Origin: Photorhabdus thracensis | GTDB taxonomy: Bacteria; Pseudomonadota; Gammaproteobacteria; Enterobacterales; Enterobacteriaceae | DNA: 64,000 nt | Direction of reading: 5' to 3' | Assembly: GCF_001010285.1 (NCBI RefSeq) | Contig: NZ_CP011104.1 | Span: forward strand, 1,736,001 to 1,800,000 | Shown here: positions 10,411 through 18,278 of the stretch, one piece after another | Numbering within the stretch: position 1 is the first letter of the stretch | Layout of the letters: the number at the start of each line of letters is the position of its first letter | Made by a program: the position numbers and the translations under genes | The notes under the pieces: model-generated | Told to the model about the DNA's origin: nothing | The model's input: the letters and a program-made list of their open reading frames with translations, nothing else | Databases searched by the model: none

Positions 10411-10612
10411 CCCCGTTTGAACGAATCGAATTGTCCCTTGAAGCACGGCTATGTCAGCTTATCGCCAAGGAGCAAAAAGAAGGCAAAGACTTTAAGGAAA
10501 TTGACCTGCTGCACCGTCAGTTAGAACGACAGGCGCGGATCAGGAAATACAGCAGCAGCGGTAATGAAACCGATCTGAACCTCAAAATTGCCAACCGCAA
10601 CAAAAGAATAAA
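10405..10612 (+). pseudogene. Terminase ATPase subunit (gpP) internal fragment
   Basis: It encodes FERIELSLEARLCQLIAKEQ and LLHRQLERQARIRKYS, matching residues about 53-115 of the gpP gene at 40996. It lacks both ends. It belongs to the decayed second prophage and keeps the P2 gene order relative to the other remnants. Confidence 0.85.
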
Positions 10613-10618
10613 AAACGA

Positions 10619-10924
10619 TCACTTTGTTAATGATAAGGATATTTTGATATCGTTAACACCACAGGCACGCGCATAGCGACTGAGTGTATCAATGGATGCC
10701 TTAACGATATTTCTTTCTATTTTTGATACAGTCGGTGGTTTGATACCCATTTTTTCAGCAACCTGAGCGCTGGTCAGCCCAGCATGTTTCCGCCATTCAG
10801 TCAGCATATTCTGCATCTCAATCGCTAACTCAAGCTCTTTCTCCTCTTCCGCTAACGTGGCTTTAAATCGGGGGTTTTCTTTGGTTCTTTCCTCAATGTA
10901 GAGGTCTAAATCATCACGCATCAT
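10619..10924 (-). CDS. HigA-like antitoxin, XRE family
   Basis: The 101-residue protein has an acidic helical N-terminus and a helix-turn-helix at about residues 50-90 (LTSAQVAEKMGIKPPTVSKIE). It lies eight bases after the toxin gene, the toxin-first order of HigBA-type loci. The antitoxin would bind the toxin and repress the shared promoter, where three tandem palindromes lie (11297-11346). ATG at 10924 or 10921 is possible. The pair appears intact although all phage genes around it are broken, which fits selection for the module itself. Confidence 0.85.
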   Translation of the reverse strand: MMRDDLDLYIEERTKENPRFKATLAEEEKELELAIEMQNMLTEWRKHAGLTSAQVAEKMGIKPPTVSKIERNIVKASIDTLSRYARACGVNDIKISLSLTK

Positions 10925-10932
10925 ATTTCCTC

Positions 10933-11268
10933 TTAATCTCTTGATGGTTCTGTCAGTTCATTTTTTCGCGCAATCGCTATCCTGAGTTCATTCAGGGGAG
11001 TGGCATTAGTTTTTTTCACAAAACATCGTAACAGATAGATTTTCTTCCCTGTGGCATAACAAAAAAAACTTCTGGCTATTCCGTCTTTGGCTTTTGCTCT
11101 CAGCTCAAACAGCCCTTTATATCCCTCTATCGGTTTTGAATGCGGCTCTCTCAGGCTGGTTGGGTTTTCCCTCAAACGCTTAATTAACGCGACCATGCGC
11201 AATTCCAGCGAGTCAGGCAGTGATTTTAATTCTTCCTTAAAAGCATCATGAAACTTAATTTCAAACAT
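10933..11268 (-). CDS. HigB/Gp49-like toxin (RelE superfamily, DUF891)
   Basis: The 111-residue basic protein opens with FEIKFHDAFKEELKSLPD and contains FELRAKAKDGIARSFFCYATGKKIYLLRCFVKKT. This is the RelE-fold layout of phage-derived Gp49/HigB toxins: a basic strand with Arg, then Phe/Tyr and a C-terminal helix starting at Leu-Arg. Members cleave mRNA on ribosomes. It is first in the two-gene operon with the XRE antitoxin. Activity is inferred from family. Confidence 0.85.
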   Translation of the reverse strand: MFEIKFHDAFKEELKSLPDSLELRMVALIKRLRENPTSLREPHSKPIEGYKGLFELRAKAKDGIARSFFCYATGKKIYLLRCFVKKTNATPLNELRIAIARKNELTEPSRD

Positions 11269-11296
11269 TCGACAATCCCCTATTGATGCCTAAATA

Positions 11297-11346
11297 ATAG
11301 CCCTTGAGCTAAATTGGCGCAAGAGCTAAGTTAGCCCTTGCGCTAA
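11297..11346. promoter_or_regulatory. Triple palindromic operator of the HigBA-like operon
   Basis: Three 16-base imperfect palindromes of the type TTAGCCCTTGCGCTAA begin at 11297, 11314 and 11331, an exact 17-base period. They lie 29 bases upstream of the toxin start at 11268. This is the expected place for autoregulation by the antitoxin or the toxin-antitoxin complex. The spacing suggests cooperative binding in a helical register of about one and a half turns. Confidence 0.7.
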
Positions 11347-11394
11347 TAATCTCTAGCATCGACACATAGCAATAACCCGCTTTGAAAGCGGGTC

Positions 11395-11543
11395 AGATTT
11401 CGGACATAAGGCCAGTGATATTGCAGTACCGCGCTGGGGAATTTTTCGATTTCACTGAACCATGCCGGAGACATACCCAGCGGTTCCCATGCCACACTGG
11501 CTGCTTCAATACCGGAACAAACCGAGCCGAAACGCATATTCAC
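11395..11543 (-). pseudogene. Dcm-like cytosine-5 DNA methyltransferase, N-terminal fragment
   Basis: The translation begins MRFGSVCSGIEAASVAWEPL and continues through AWFSEIEKFPSAVLQYHWP. This is the SAM-binding motif I (F-G-S-x-x-S-G-I-E-A) and motif II of phage C5-methyltransferases. After HWPYVRNLTRF the homology stops at a 9-bp perfect hairpin (11375-11393). The catalytic Pro-Cys motif and the target-recognition domain are missing, so it is non-functional. Confidence 0.85.
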
Positions 11544-11700
11544 GATAGGTTTTTCCTCATTTCACCAATATTCTTAATCCGTTGCCACAACAAATCGCGA
11601 CGTGCTTCTTTCTGACATTCCGTCTCTATCGGAATAAAACTTCCATCCGTCCATAACTTGAACGACTGCTCACCTACATTAACCTCAGCTTCGTTTAAAA
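11540..11700 (-). pseudogene. Small phage protein fragment
   Basis: On the minus strand EAEVNVGEQSFKLWTDGSF, IPIETECQKEARRD and LLWQRIKNIGEMRKNLS are followed by TGA at 11542-11540. The TGA overlaps the methyltransferase start region (GTGAATATG), a coupled phage-operon arrangement. The N-terminus is replaced by the end of the IS982 copy. I do not recognise the family. Confidence 0.4.
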
Positions 11701-11804
11701 ATAGCGATATCACAATCCCGTAAATTCAAGCTCGGTTTTTTTAGGTTGGAATGTATAAGCAATTAAGCCAGCGACGATTTCCAATAAAATCTATGGTCAC
11801 CCCC

Positions 11805-12058
11805 GTTTTTGCAACACAAATTTTGATGTATGGTGGGCTTGCGTAAATCTATTCGGCGTCTGGTGAGCAGTCATGCCCGCGCCACGATGAGTTCCGTGCC
11901 TGCCGAACCTTAAAAACCGGTCGGCTTCAGAGAGCCATTTTTTATATCAGGTTCATCAGCAGGCCGATATGCCGTTCATGTCATCAATTATCTGTCGTCG
12001 CAAAACCAGATGGTAACTGCTTAACTTACTGAGCTAACGCAGTTTTTCGTTGGCTCTT
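11805..12058 (-). ncRNA. Candidate seekRNA/bridge RNA region of the IS1111-group element
   Basis: These 254 bases between transposase stop and terminal repeat contain no reading frame. They hold several complementary segments; for example GCCGACC and GGTTCGGC near 11910-11935 flank a short loop. Established work on IS110/IS1111 elements shows that a structured non-coding RNA guides donor and target choice, placed downstream of the transposase in the IS1111 group. The assignment is by position and element type. No covariance search was possible. Confidence 0.4.
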
Positions 12059-13063
12059 TTATTTAATGAACACCGTCTGATGTGCCGTAACGGCCCAGGC
12101 TATTCGTGCCAGTTTATTCGCCAGCGCGTACGCCACAACGTTCGAGTGATGGCGGGCAAGCTGCCTGTTCACCCACTCTGCCAGACGCCCTGGATTATGC
12201 TCCAGCCGCTGCATAAAGACCCTGGCACACTGTACCAGCAGCCGCCTCAGATTTTTATCACCCCGCTTGCTGATGCCCATCAGTGTCGTTTTTCCACCCG
12301 TGCTGTACTGGCGGGGAACCAGCCCTGTTGAAGCCGCAAAGTCACGGCTGCTGGCATAGTTTTTACCGTCCCCCAGCCGCATGGCTAACAGACTCGCCGT
12401 TACCGGCCCAACGCCAGGAATGGTCAGCAGGCGTTGCGCGGTTTCATCTTCCACCAGATGCGTTTTCAGTTCCTTATCGACTTCCTCAATTTCTCCGCTG
12501 AGGTAAACATAATGACTGTGGAGTCTGCTCAGAACCCTTGCCAGATAAGGCGGAAAGTCATTTTCTTCCAGCACAGCGGCCAGACGTCGTATCACGGCAA
12601 TACCGCGCGGCAGACTGACGCCGAACTCCAGCAAAAAAGCGTGCATCTGATTGGTGGTTTTAACGCGTTGCCGTATCAGTGAGTCTCTGACGCGATGGAG
12701 GGCGGCCATCGCCTGTTGGTCTTCTGTGCGGGGGGGCACAAAGCGCATGGAGGGCCGGGAAGCTGCCTCGCAGATAGCTTCAGCATCGACAAAATCGTTC
12801 TTGTTACTCTTAACAAAAGGACGGACGAACTGCGGAGAAATCAGCTTTGCCTCATGGCCTAAATCAGCGATCCGGCGAGCCATAAAGTGCGCCCCACCGC
12901 AGGACTCCATCACTACGGTTGCAGCCTTGCAGGAACCGAGAAAATTAATAAGCTGAGTGCGGGAAAACTTCTTACGCAGCAGGGCGTTACCCTGCCTGTC
13001 CTGACAGTGGACATGGAAGGAATGTTTACCGAGATCGATACCAATAAGCGTAACGTTTTGCAT
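12059..13063 (-). CDS. IS110-family transposase (DEDD type)
   Basis: The 334-residue protein starts at ATG 13063 behind GAGGGAACC; an upstream in-frame ATG at 13108 lies almost at the element end. The N-terminal DEDD (RuvC-like) domain shows IGIDLGKHSF at residues 7-16, VVMESCGGAHF near 50 and KNDFVDAEAI near 90. The C-terminal transposase_20 domain has LLTIPGVGPVTASLLA near 210. IS110 recombinases excise and insert their element using an RNA guide. No disruption is visible, so it may be functional. Confidence 0.93.
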   Translation of the reverse strand: MQNVTLIGIDLGKHSFHVHCQDRQGNALLRKKFSRTQLINFLGSCKAATVVMESCGGAHFMARRIADLGHEAKLISPQFVRPFVKSNKNDFVDAEAICEAASRPSMRFVPPRTEDQQAMAALHRVRDSLIRQRVKTTNQMHAFLLEFGVSLPRGIAVIRRLAAVLEENDFPPYLARVLSRLHSHYVYLSGEIEEVDKELKTHLVEDETAQRLLTIPGVGPVTASLLAMRLGDGKNYASSRDFAASTGLVPRQYSTGGKTTLMGISKRGDKNLRRLLVQCARVFMQRLEHNPGRLAEWVNRQLARHHSNVVAYALANKLARIAWAVTAHQTVFIK

Positions 13064-13237
13064 GATGGTTCCCTCTAAAATAAAATACCCTGCTAGCGTA
13101 CCTCTCACAGGGTGGGGGTGACCATCTCATTAACCGAGCTGACTGCGGTGTCTTGAATGCGCTATCTGAGAAATATTTTTGAGCTGATCCACGACCGGTT
13201 GAGTAGACCGCGGGAACTGCCCCCGCAGCCTCTCGCA

Positions 13238-13271
13238 GAACGGTACGTGAGCCTCTCGACTCATACCGCTC
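13238..13271 (-). ncRNA. Group II intron domain V
   Basis: The 34-nt sequence read from 13271 starts GAGCGGTATGAG and ends CACGTACCGTTC. The two sides pair around a GAGA-type tetraloop, the standard shape of the catalytic hairpin V. It lies just downstream of the maturase frame, as in mobile bacterial group II introns. Confidence 0.85.
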
Positions 13272-13274
13272 CCA

Positions 13275-14572
13275 TCAAGCAAACGTGCCTGTCATTCCTG
13301 CCCGCCAATGGGCAAACAACCCCTGATGCTGCTTTGCAATCCTTTGAAGCCGTTTTGAAGCCTGGGTTTTATGCCTGCTCAGTGCCTTGTACTTTCGTCT
13401 GGCCCAGCGCACTAATGCTTTGTTGAGTTGCCTGAATACCTTATACAGCTCTGAACGACAAAATTGACCATAATAGCTCAACCATCCACTTATCATGGGA
13501 TTTAGCCAGTTTGCCATCTGTGTTAAGTTCAGTTCTGTCCGCATTCGGATCCTCAACTTGCGAATTTTGAATCTCATGGCCTTTTGCGGTTCTTCACCCA
13601 TCTTGGCCTGAATGTGTATCCAAGGAAATCGAAACTGATGTGTTCATACCTGCCCTTTCGGTCCCCATCCTTGCAGTAGGCAATCCGGGTTTTGTCCGGG
13701 TGCAGTTCCAGTCCACACTCACTGAAACGTCGCTCCAGTATTTTCCGTATTTCTCTGGCCTGAGCTTCATTCTGACAGTGAACCAGACCATCATCAGCAT
13801 AACGACACCACTTCAGCCGGGGATGATGCTTTTGCATCCACTTGTCGAACACATAATGCAGGAACAGATTTGCCAGCACCGGGCTGATAACTCCTCCCTG
13901 TGGGGTGCCTTTCTCCCGGAATAACACCTCACCATGGCATTTCATCGGTGCAGTTAGCCAGCGTTCGATGTACAGACAGATCCACGGTCTGTTTGTGTGT
14001 TTCCTCACGGATTTCATGAGTAAATCATGAGGAATATTGTCAAACAAGCCCTTGATATCGAACTCCAATATCCAATCTTGCTGCCAGCATCGCTGCCTTG
14101 TTACTCTGATGGCTTCAATTGCCGATTTATTCGGTCGGTAGCCATAAGAATCCGGCAGAAAATGAGGCTCAACAAGCGGTTCGAAATGAAGCCTGACCAC
14201 CATTTGCGCCACGCGATCCGCAACCGTGGGAATACCCAGCAGACGTTCACCTCCCGACTTCTTGGGAATAGCGACACCTTTCACCGGGGGCGGATAATAA
14301 CTGCCCGATGATAAGCGGTTCCAGAGTTTGTACAGATTATCTTTCAGATTGGATTCAAAATCCGCGAGGGTTTGACCCTCCACGCCTGCCCCACCTTGAT
14401 TGGTTTTAACCAATAACCAAGCTCGGTACACAGCCCTTTTCTCAATGACAAACGGTTTTGCCTTAACCTCCGTATCTCCTCCTGCCTGACAGTTGGATAC
14501 CGGGTAAGGCTGCCTGACGTGACCCCTTCGCTCCACATTCATTACAAATATTTCCTCACTACTACGAGTCAC
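13275..14572 (-). pseudogene. Group II intron reverse transcriptase/maturase, frameshifted
   Basis: The first frame (14572-13574) has the reverse transcriptase blocks: FDIKGLFDNIPHD near residue 172, GTPQGGVISPVLANLFLHY near 230 and the catalytic RYADDGLV near 265. It stops after FRPRWVKNRKRP. The maturase domain continues in another frame (MRFKIRKLRIRMRTELN... GWLSYYGQFCRSELYK... LVRWARRKYK) to 13275. The shift lies in an AAAA run near 13585-13590; removing two A or adding one base restores one protein of about 430 residues. The intron is probably immobile unless the shift is a sequencing error. Confidence 0.88.
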
Positions 14573-15032
14573 TCCGCCCCCCTATCACCCATCGGTACTC
14601 TCATACTTGTCAATTTAGTGACTTGCATTTCTCCCTTGACATCGTGATGACGGGTTCCCGCAGTTCCCAGAAAAAGCCCGATACAAAGTCACGCCCACTC
14701 TACGCCAGACACCACCTGCGCAGCATTCGGAATTCACTCACAGATTTATCCCGGAAGATAGAAACGCCCCCGGTTTTGATGTCAAATCTCTTCTTTACGA
14801 CGCGTCCACATGGGTTCGGTTTTACTCGTCTCTTTGTACCCTACCTGCCGAACTATTGTTCGCGCTTTGACCTCAACGCTCACGACCACCGCTCTTTACG
14901 GCAGCCGCTTGAGGGGGTTTGAAGCCGGCTTCCGACAGCGGACTTCGGTGGGCCTGCCACCCTCTCCTCCTGAGCTTATGCTACATACTGGCTGCGTTCC
15001 CTATGTTGCCAGTTTATATGCCTGCGGCACAC

Positions 15033-15742
15033 TTTATATCAAAAATTGCCTTCTTAACAACAGCTTATCCCAGAGAGATAACGCTTTTGCCTTCATGTTA
15101 CTACGGACATGAGTGATTAACGTTATTCCTTCTGCTTCCAGTTCATCGCACAAGGCCTGTGACAAACGCCATACAAACACCCTGTTAACCCTTGTACCCG
15201 CGCTTTGACGGGATGACGATCATCTTTATTTCCTGAGGTCAACTTAACCGCCAAAAGTTCACCACAATCATTGATAACCCGATGAAGTTTAAAGCCATAA
15301 AACCAGCCGGTACTGGTTTTCCCCCGCTGTGCGACGCCCTGAAATACGCGATGACGGGGAATACGGAGGTTGTGACAAACGGCAATTTTAGTTGAATCAA
15401 TAAAAGCGAGCCCCTGGGTTTCCGCCTTGCGTGACGAAAGAAAAGCACAGCACAGAGGGGAATGAGCGCCCTTTGCTTCAAGGTTAACATCCGGGTGTAG
15501 CTGACCAACTTGGGAAAATCGGCCTTAAGATAGTGTTTGACATGCTGAATATAAAACGTTTTAAAATCACGATAATGGCTCATATGGAATAAAATGAGGA
15601 GCGTCATGACTTCACTGAGAGAAAGGGAAGCTTCGCGGCGACGTTTGAGCAAGCCATTTTCAATTAACTGTTGATGCCAGAGAGGAATAAATTTTTGGCA
15701 AAAGTCATCGACGCAGCAGTAAAGTTCTTCTAAATTAGACAT
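15033..15742 (-). pseudogene. IS982 transposase, 5' portion
   Basis: From ATG 15742 the product begins MSNLEELYCCVDDFCQKFIP and LSLSEVMTLLILFHMSHYRDF, typical of IS982 transposases. Frame changes follow near 15450. AFIDSTKIAVCHN (first catalytic Asp), GFKLHRVIND and GNKDDRHPVK lie in a second frame, and ELEAEGITLITHVRSNMKAK with LLLRRQFLI in a third. The group II intron starts directly after. The DDE catalytic residues are still visible but not in one frame. Confidence 0.85.
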
Positions 15743-15830
15743 GCCTGAGGATCTCCACGATTTTGTTTTATCTAGCAAAAACTTTGATCGTGCCTCAGGC
15801 ACTTAGTTCCCTTCTTAAGCAAACCTCAGG

Positions 15831-16053
15831 TTACATGTAGTAAAGCCCGACTTACCTAAAGGCCAAGCAACTCATATCCTCAGACACACTTTTGCCAGTC
15901 ACTTCATGATGAATAGAGGGAATATAATTGCATTACAACAGATATTAGGGCACGCCAGCATAATCCAAACAATGGTCTATGCACACCTTGCCCCAGACTA
16001 TCTTGCAACATGCCATTACATTAAATCCACTGAATGGAGGCATAGAAATTTAG
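15831..16053 (+). pseudogene. P2-like integrase, C-terminal fragment
   Basis: It matches the last about 75 codons of the intact integrase at 47482-47704: LRHTFASHFMMN, IIALQQILGHASIIQTMVYAHLAPDYL. It has one extra base near 16003 that shifts the frame before the usual LNPL..GGIE ending (TAG at 16051-16053). The catalytic His-x-x-Arg and Tyr are present, but the N-terminus was removed by the IS982 insertion. It marks the right end of the second prophage. Confidence 0.9.
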
Positions 16054-16178
16054 CAATAACAAGCAACCGTAGCACTCAAAAGTGTCCACACTTAAGAATT
16101 TCCGTGCTACTTACAGTTGCTTATAAAATTTTTATCTGGTTGATTTTAAAGTGAATTAATCTTAGCCAGATAAAGAAA

Positions 16179-16195
16179 TCCCGCCAAAAGGCGGG
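16179..16195. terminator. Short GC hairpin left of att site B
   Basis: CCCGCC and GGCGGG pair around AAAA, preceded by TAAAGAAAT and followed by GAAAAAG. It stands in the same position relative to the att core as the cpxP terminator hairpin at site C (47832-47849), so it may be its counterpart. Confidence 0.5.
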
Positions 16196-16198
16196 GAA

Positions 16199-16291
16199 AA
16201 AGACAGGGATGGTGTTTGTTTTCCAAACATAACACATTGTAATAAAAGGATTTATTTAAGTAAGTGTCCACACCTTGACCACATCGACATA
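16199..16291. other. att-like site B, junction of second and third prophage
   Basis: AAAGACAGGGATGGTGT at 16199-16215 is identical to 47851-47867 right of the integrase (site C). The following about 75 bases, including AAACATAACACATTGTAATAAAA and GTGTCCACACCTTGACC, match site A. Integrase-end sequence therefore lies on its left and phage left-end sequence on its right, as expected where two related prophages abut. Confidence 0.7.
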
Positions 16292-16440
16292 AGCCCTGAT
16301 TTTTTGGGGCTTCCACCCCATTAAGTGTGGGCCGGACCGTAAACTTTAACTTTGGCTGATGAAAGCTAGCCATCCTTTTCTCCTACCCCAGTTCACTATT
16401 GAACATAGTACCGGATGAAAAACAAGCACATCGTCAATAA
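16292..16440. other. Non-coding stretch right of site B
   Basis: No convincing gene is present. AAGCCC and GGGCTT near 16292-16311 form a small hairpin. A minus-strand frame with a good ribosome-binding site (start 16373) reads into the att region, has no recognisable motif and is not annotated. Confidence 0.4.
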
Positions 16441-16470
16441 TCTGAATTGCAGTCAATAAAAATATCTATC

Positions 16471-16578
16471 AACTATAATTTCCCATAAGTAGCATGTTAT
16501 GATAGGATATCTTCATCGAACACTAGTAACGAACTATTGACCGTTAAAATTGTTCGTTTACACTGTTAGATATCTGAC
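16471..16578 (+). repeat. 108-bp inverted repeat, left copy
   Basis: It matches the reverse complement of 18279-18386 without gaps and with five mismatches in 108 bases. It contains a sigma70-like promoter pointing into the module: TTGACC at 16537, a 16-base spacer, TACACT at 16559. Overlapping it is the dyad AACGAAC (16528) and GTTCGTT (16552). It lies just upstream of the PemK-like gene. Confidence 0.9.
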
Positions 16579-16630
16579 CTAACACATATACTAGGGTAGG
16601 AACTATTATTTTAGAGGGCTGATTAATTAA

Positions 16631-17071
16631 ATGGCTATTAGATATCGCCCGCGTATCGGTGAAATATTAGAATGTGACTTTGGTTTACCGGCACAACCAG
16701 ACCATTTTAATGGTCGCATCCCACCTGAGATGGTAAAAAAAAGAATGGTTGTAATCATGAATGCCCGTTTGTGTAGCAATGGTTATCTCGTTGTTCCGAT
16801 TTCTTCAACTTTGAACAACGATGGTATTGCTCGCGGTTATCATGTCGAATTAGATCAATCTATTTTTCAAATAACTAATTTTTATGATCGCCGTAGACGC
16901 TGGGCGTTAGTTCATCATATGCAGATAGTAAACACAAACAGACTCTTTAAATTAAGAGATAATAAACAAACATTTCAGCAATATTTGACGCGTGAAGATG
17001 TTGAAAAGATACAACGTGCAATAATCAAAATCATCGGCGCATCAGGTCTCATGAGTAAATCTGAAAGTTGA
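16631..17071 (+). CDS. PemK/MazF-like toxin family protein
   Basis: The 146-residue protein has a predicted SH3-like beta-barrel pattern. Segments are YRPRIGEILECDFG at the start, VKKRMVVIMNARL near 42, GYLVVPISST near 57 and WALVHHMQIVNTNRLFKLR near 97, then a helical tail LTREDVEKIQRAIIKIIG. This order (G-x-I-x-x-x-D-F, R-x-V-V-I, V-x-P-I-S-S-T) is that of PemK/MazF endoribonuclease-fold proteins, although it is longer than classical MazF. No antitoxin gene precedes it. The promoter comes from the left inverted repeat. A toxin role is inferred from fold family only. Confidence 0.7.
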   Translation: MAIRYRPRIGEILECDFGLPAQPDHFNGRIPPEMVKKRMVVIMNARLCSNGYLVVPISSTLNNDGIARGYHVELDQSIFQITNFYDRRRRWALVHHMQIVNTNRLFKLRDNKQTFQQYLTREDVEKIQRAIIKIIGASGLMSKSES

Positions 17072-17147
17072 CTTTTGGGATTCTATCAACTAAAGTATGA
17101 TTATTCCCCATGAGGGCTTTGTTAAAAATTTCTCCCGCAAAGGGCTT

Positions 17148-17178
17148 AAAACCCCTCATATATGTCTGAGGGGTTTTT
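17148..17178. terminator. Bidirectional terminator inside the inverted-repeat module
   Basis: AAAACCCCTCA and TGAGGGGTTTT pair around an 8-base loop, with T-runs available on both strands. It separates the rightward PemK-like gene from the two leftward genes. Confidence 0.9.
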
Positions 17179-17208
17179 GATTTAGTAGTCTATATCCGCC
17201 TTATACGA

Positions 17209-17454
17209 TTATGTACGGCTTGATAATTTTCCCATCAAAATAAGCTCGCCATCAACTGACAATTCGTGTAGTTTACTAGCGACATCAATGAGACAACGAC
17301 TAAGTGGCAAAAGTAAAAGCTGGGAAGACTGAACAAAATCTTCTTCATCTGGAAAAAGACAGAAAAATATGTCGAATGCTTCCGCAACTTCTATAACTCG
17401 CTCGATTAACTCTGCTAATTCCCGTCCAGTTATGGTACTATTTTTAATAGTCAT
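17209..17454 (-). CDS. Small acidic protein of unknown function
   Basis: The product is 81 residues, beginning MTIKNSTITGRELAELIERV and rich in Leu, Glu and Asp. It is probably all-helical, with no recognised domain. AGGAAG precedes the ATG. It is the distal gene of a leftward pair with the winged-helix protein, 81 bases apart. That gap contains a long imperfect hairpin (17491-17523: GAGGGCACAGCGC against GCGTTGTGTCCCTC). Size and charge would suit an antitoxin or regulatory partner, but nothing in the sequence proves it. Confidence 0.6.
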   Translation of the reverse strand: MTIKNSTITGRELAELIERVIEVAEAFDIFFCLFPDEEDFVQSSQLLLLPLSRCLIDVASKLHELSVDGELILMGKLSSRT

Positions 17455-17535
17455 ATAAACACTTCCTCAAAGTGCTGTTTATGTGATCAGAGGGCACAGC
17501 GCTTGCCCGCGTTGTGTCCCTCGCCTGCTTTCTAT

Positions 17536-18261
17536 TTATAAGGTGTTTTTCAACTCCTCATATGTAAAAAATTTAATAAAATTCCATGTCTGATCATCAA
17601 TCGTGATAGTCTCATTCCCAACTATCACACTGTTAATAGATTTGTAAATCTTCTCAACTCTATTTTTTAAATTAACATCAAGTAATAAGTAATATACTTG
17701 GTCAAATTGTTTGCTTTGCTGCTGTTCGATGTATTGTCCCAATATCTTACGATAGTGTTCAAGGCTCTTAATTGTACGTTCAACTTTAACCGCAATTTTA
17801 TTGATGGATTTAGATGTAATAATATAACCATCAGGAGTTTCAGGCTTTTTCTTTTTAGTACTATATATCGATAACCATTGATGCCCCTTAGTCTCAACAA
17901 TTATTCGAATCAACTGTATGTCAAGCTTATGCCTAAGAACTGAGATTGTGGTCTTAGATGGATGGAATATACGAATGTCTGCAATATTATCGTTCTCATC
18001 CATAGCAAGCCCTGCCCCATGTGGGGTCAAACCGTATATGTTGATTTTGCCCGTACCAAGATCACAGGAATATACACAAATTACACCTTCGGCTACTAGT
18101 TTCCTCAACAGAGTATAAACAGGGCTGATTGTTTTGAACTTTAACACACCTTTTAAAACATCCGCTGTAGTGAACGTTTCTGATTTGAGAAAACAAAGTA
18201 CATCATTTATTTTCTTGTTTTTTCTTTGATTTCTAAGCGTGTAGTCATTAATCAAATTCAT
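17536..18261 (-). CDS. MobC/Replic_Relax-like protein: winged helix plus PD-(D/E)xK-like domain
   Basis: The 241-residue protein has an N-terminal winged helix (about 10-80: NDVLCFLKSETFTTADVLKG, then LLRKLVAEGVICVY). At 125-200 is a domain with HKLDIQLIRIIVE, PDGYII, VKVERTIKSLEHYRKIL and FDQVYYLLLD. The spacing P-D-x...-V-E-R-T-x-K-S is that of replication-relaxation/MobC-type proteins with a PD-(D/E)xK-like core. Such proteins accompany plasmids and integrative elements. Its promoter lies in the right inverted repeat, whose operator dyad is duplicated in front of the PemK-like gene, so this winged-helix protein is a candidate regulator of both. Confidence 0.65.
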   Translation of the reverse strand: MNLINDYTLRNQRKNKKINDVLCFLKSETFTTADVLKGVLKFKTISPVYTLLRKLVAEGVICVYSCDLGTGKINIYGLTPHGAGLAMDENDNIADIRIFHPSKTTISVLRHKLDIQLIRIIVETKGHQWLSIYSTKKKKPETPDGYIITSKSINKIAVKVERTIKSLEHYRKILGQYIEQQQSKQFDQVYYLLLDVNLKNRVEKIYKSINSVIVGNETITIDDQTWNFIKFFTYEELKNTL

Positions 18262-18278
18262 AATTAGGCCGTTACTCA

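Larger units (their letters stand above)
11793..13125 (-). mobile_element. IS110-family (IS1111-group-like) element
   Basis: ATGGTCACCCCC at 11793-11804 and its exact reverse complement at 13114-13125 are 12-base inverted repeats. They enclose a complete transposase (12059-13063) and about 254 bases of non-coding DNA downstream of it. Short inverted repeats with a long non-coding 3' side fit the IS1111 group. The outer edges may lie a few bases beyond the repeats, as is usual in this group. The element sits inside the IS982 transposase gene. Confidence 0.85.
13200..15032 (-). mobile_element. Group II intron inserted in the IS982 transposase
   Basis: On the minus strand the intron starts with GTGTG at 15032 (group II 5' ends are GUGYG). 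It includes a maturase/reverse transcriptase frame (14572-13275), domain V (13271-13238) and a GC-rich domain VI stem ending near GTCTACTCAACC at about 13200. The exon sequences on both sides rejoin IS982 transposase coding sequence (RRQFLI before, DQLKNISQIAHSRHRS after), so the boundaries are good to a few bases. Length is about 1.83 kb. Confidence 0.85.
11715..15830 (-). mobile_element. IS982-family insertion sequence carrying two later insertions
   Basis: The IS982 transposase is recognisable in three pieces on the minus strand: 15742-15033, about 13197-13126 and 11792-11715. Joined, they give about 286 codons, the usual length. The gaps are a group II intron (15032 to about 13200) and an IS110/IS1111-group element (about 13125-11793). 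The right end abuts the integrase fragment at 15831, showing that IS982 had inserted into the integrase gene of the second prophage. The left end runs into phage DNA without a clear terminal repeat. Confidence 0.8.

Noticed and set aside
10407-10676. 89-residue frame at the terminase fragment as an independent gene
   Set aside because: It is an internal piece of gpP, and the last residues are antisense to the antitoxin gene.
14810-15112. Plus-strand frames in the group II intron 5' region
   Set aside because: The region is structured intron RNA on the other strand. The frames have no ribosome-binding sites or family features.
16146-16373. 75-codon minus-strand frame with a good ribosome-binding site beside site B
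   Set aside because: It reads through the att-like repeat and shares that part with a frame at site A, so the similarity is of DNA and not of a protein. No motif.
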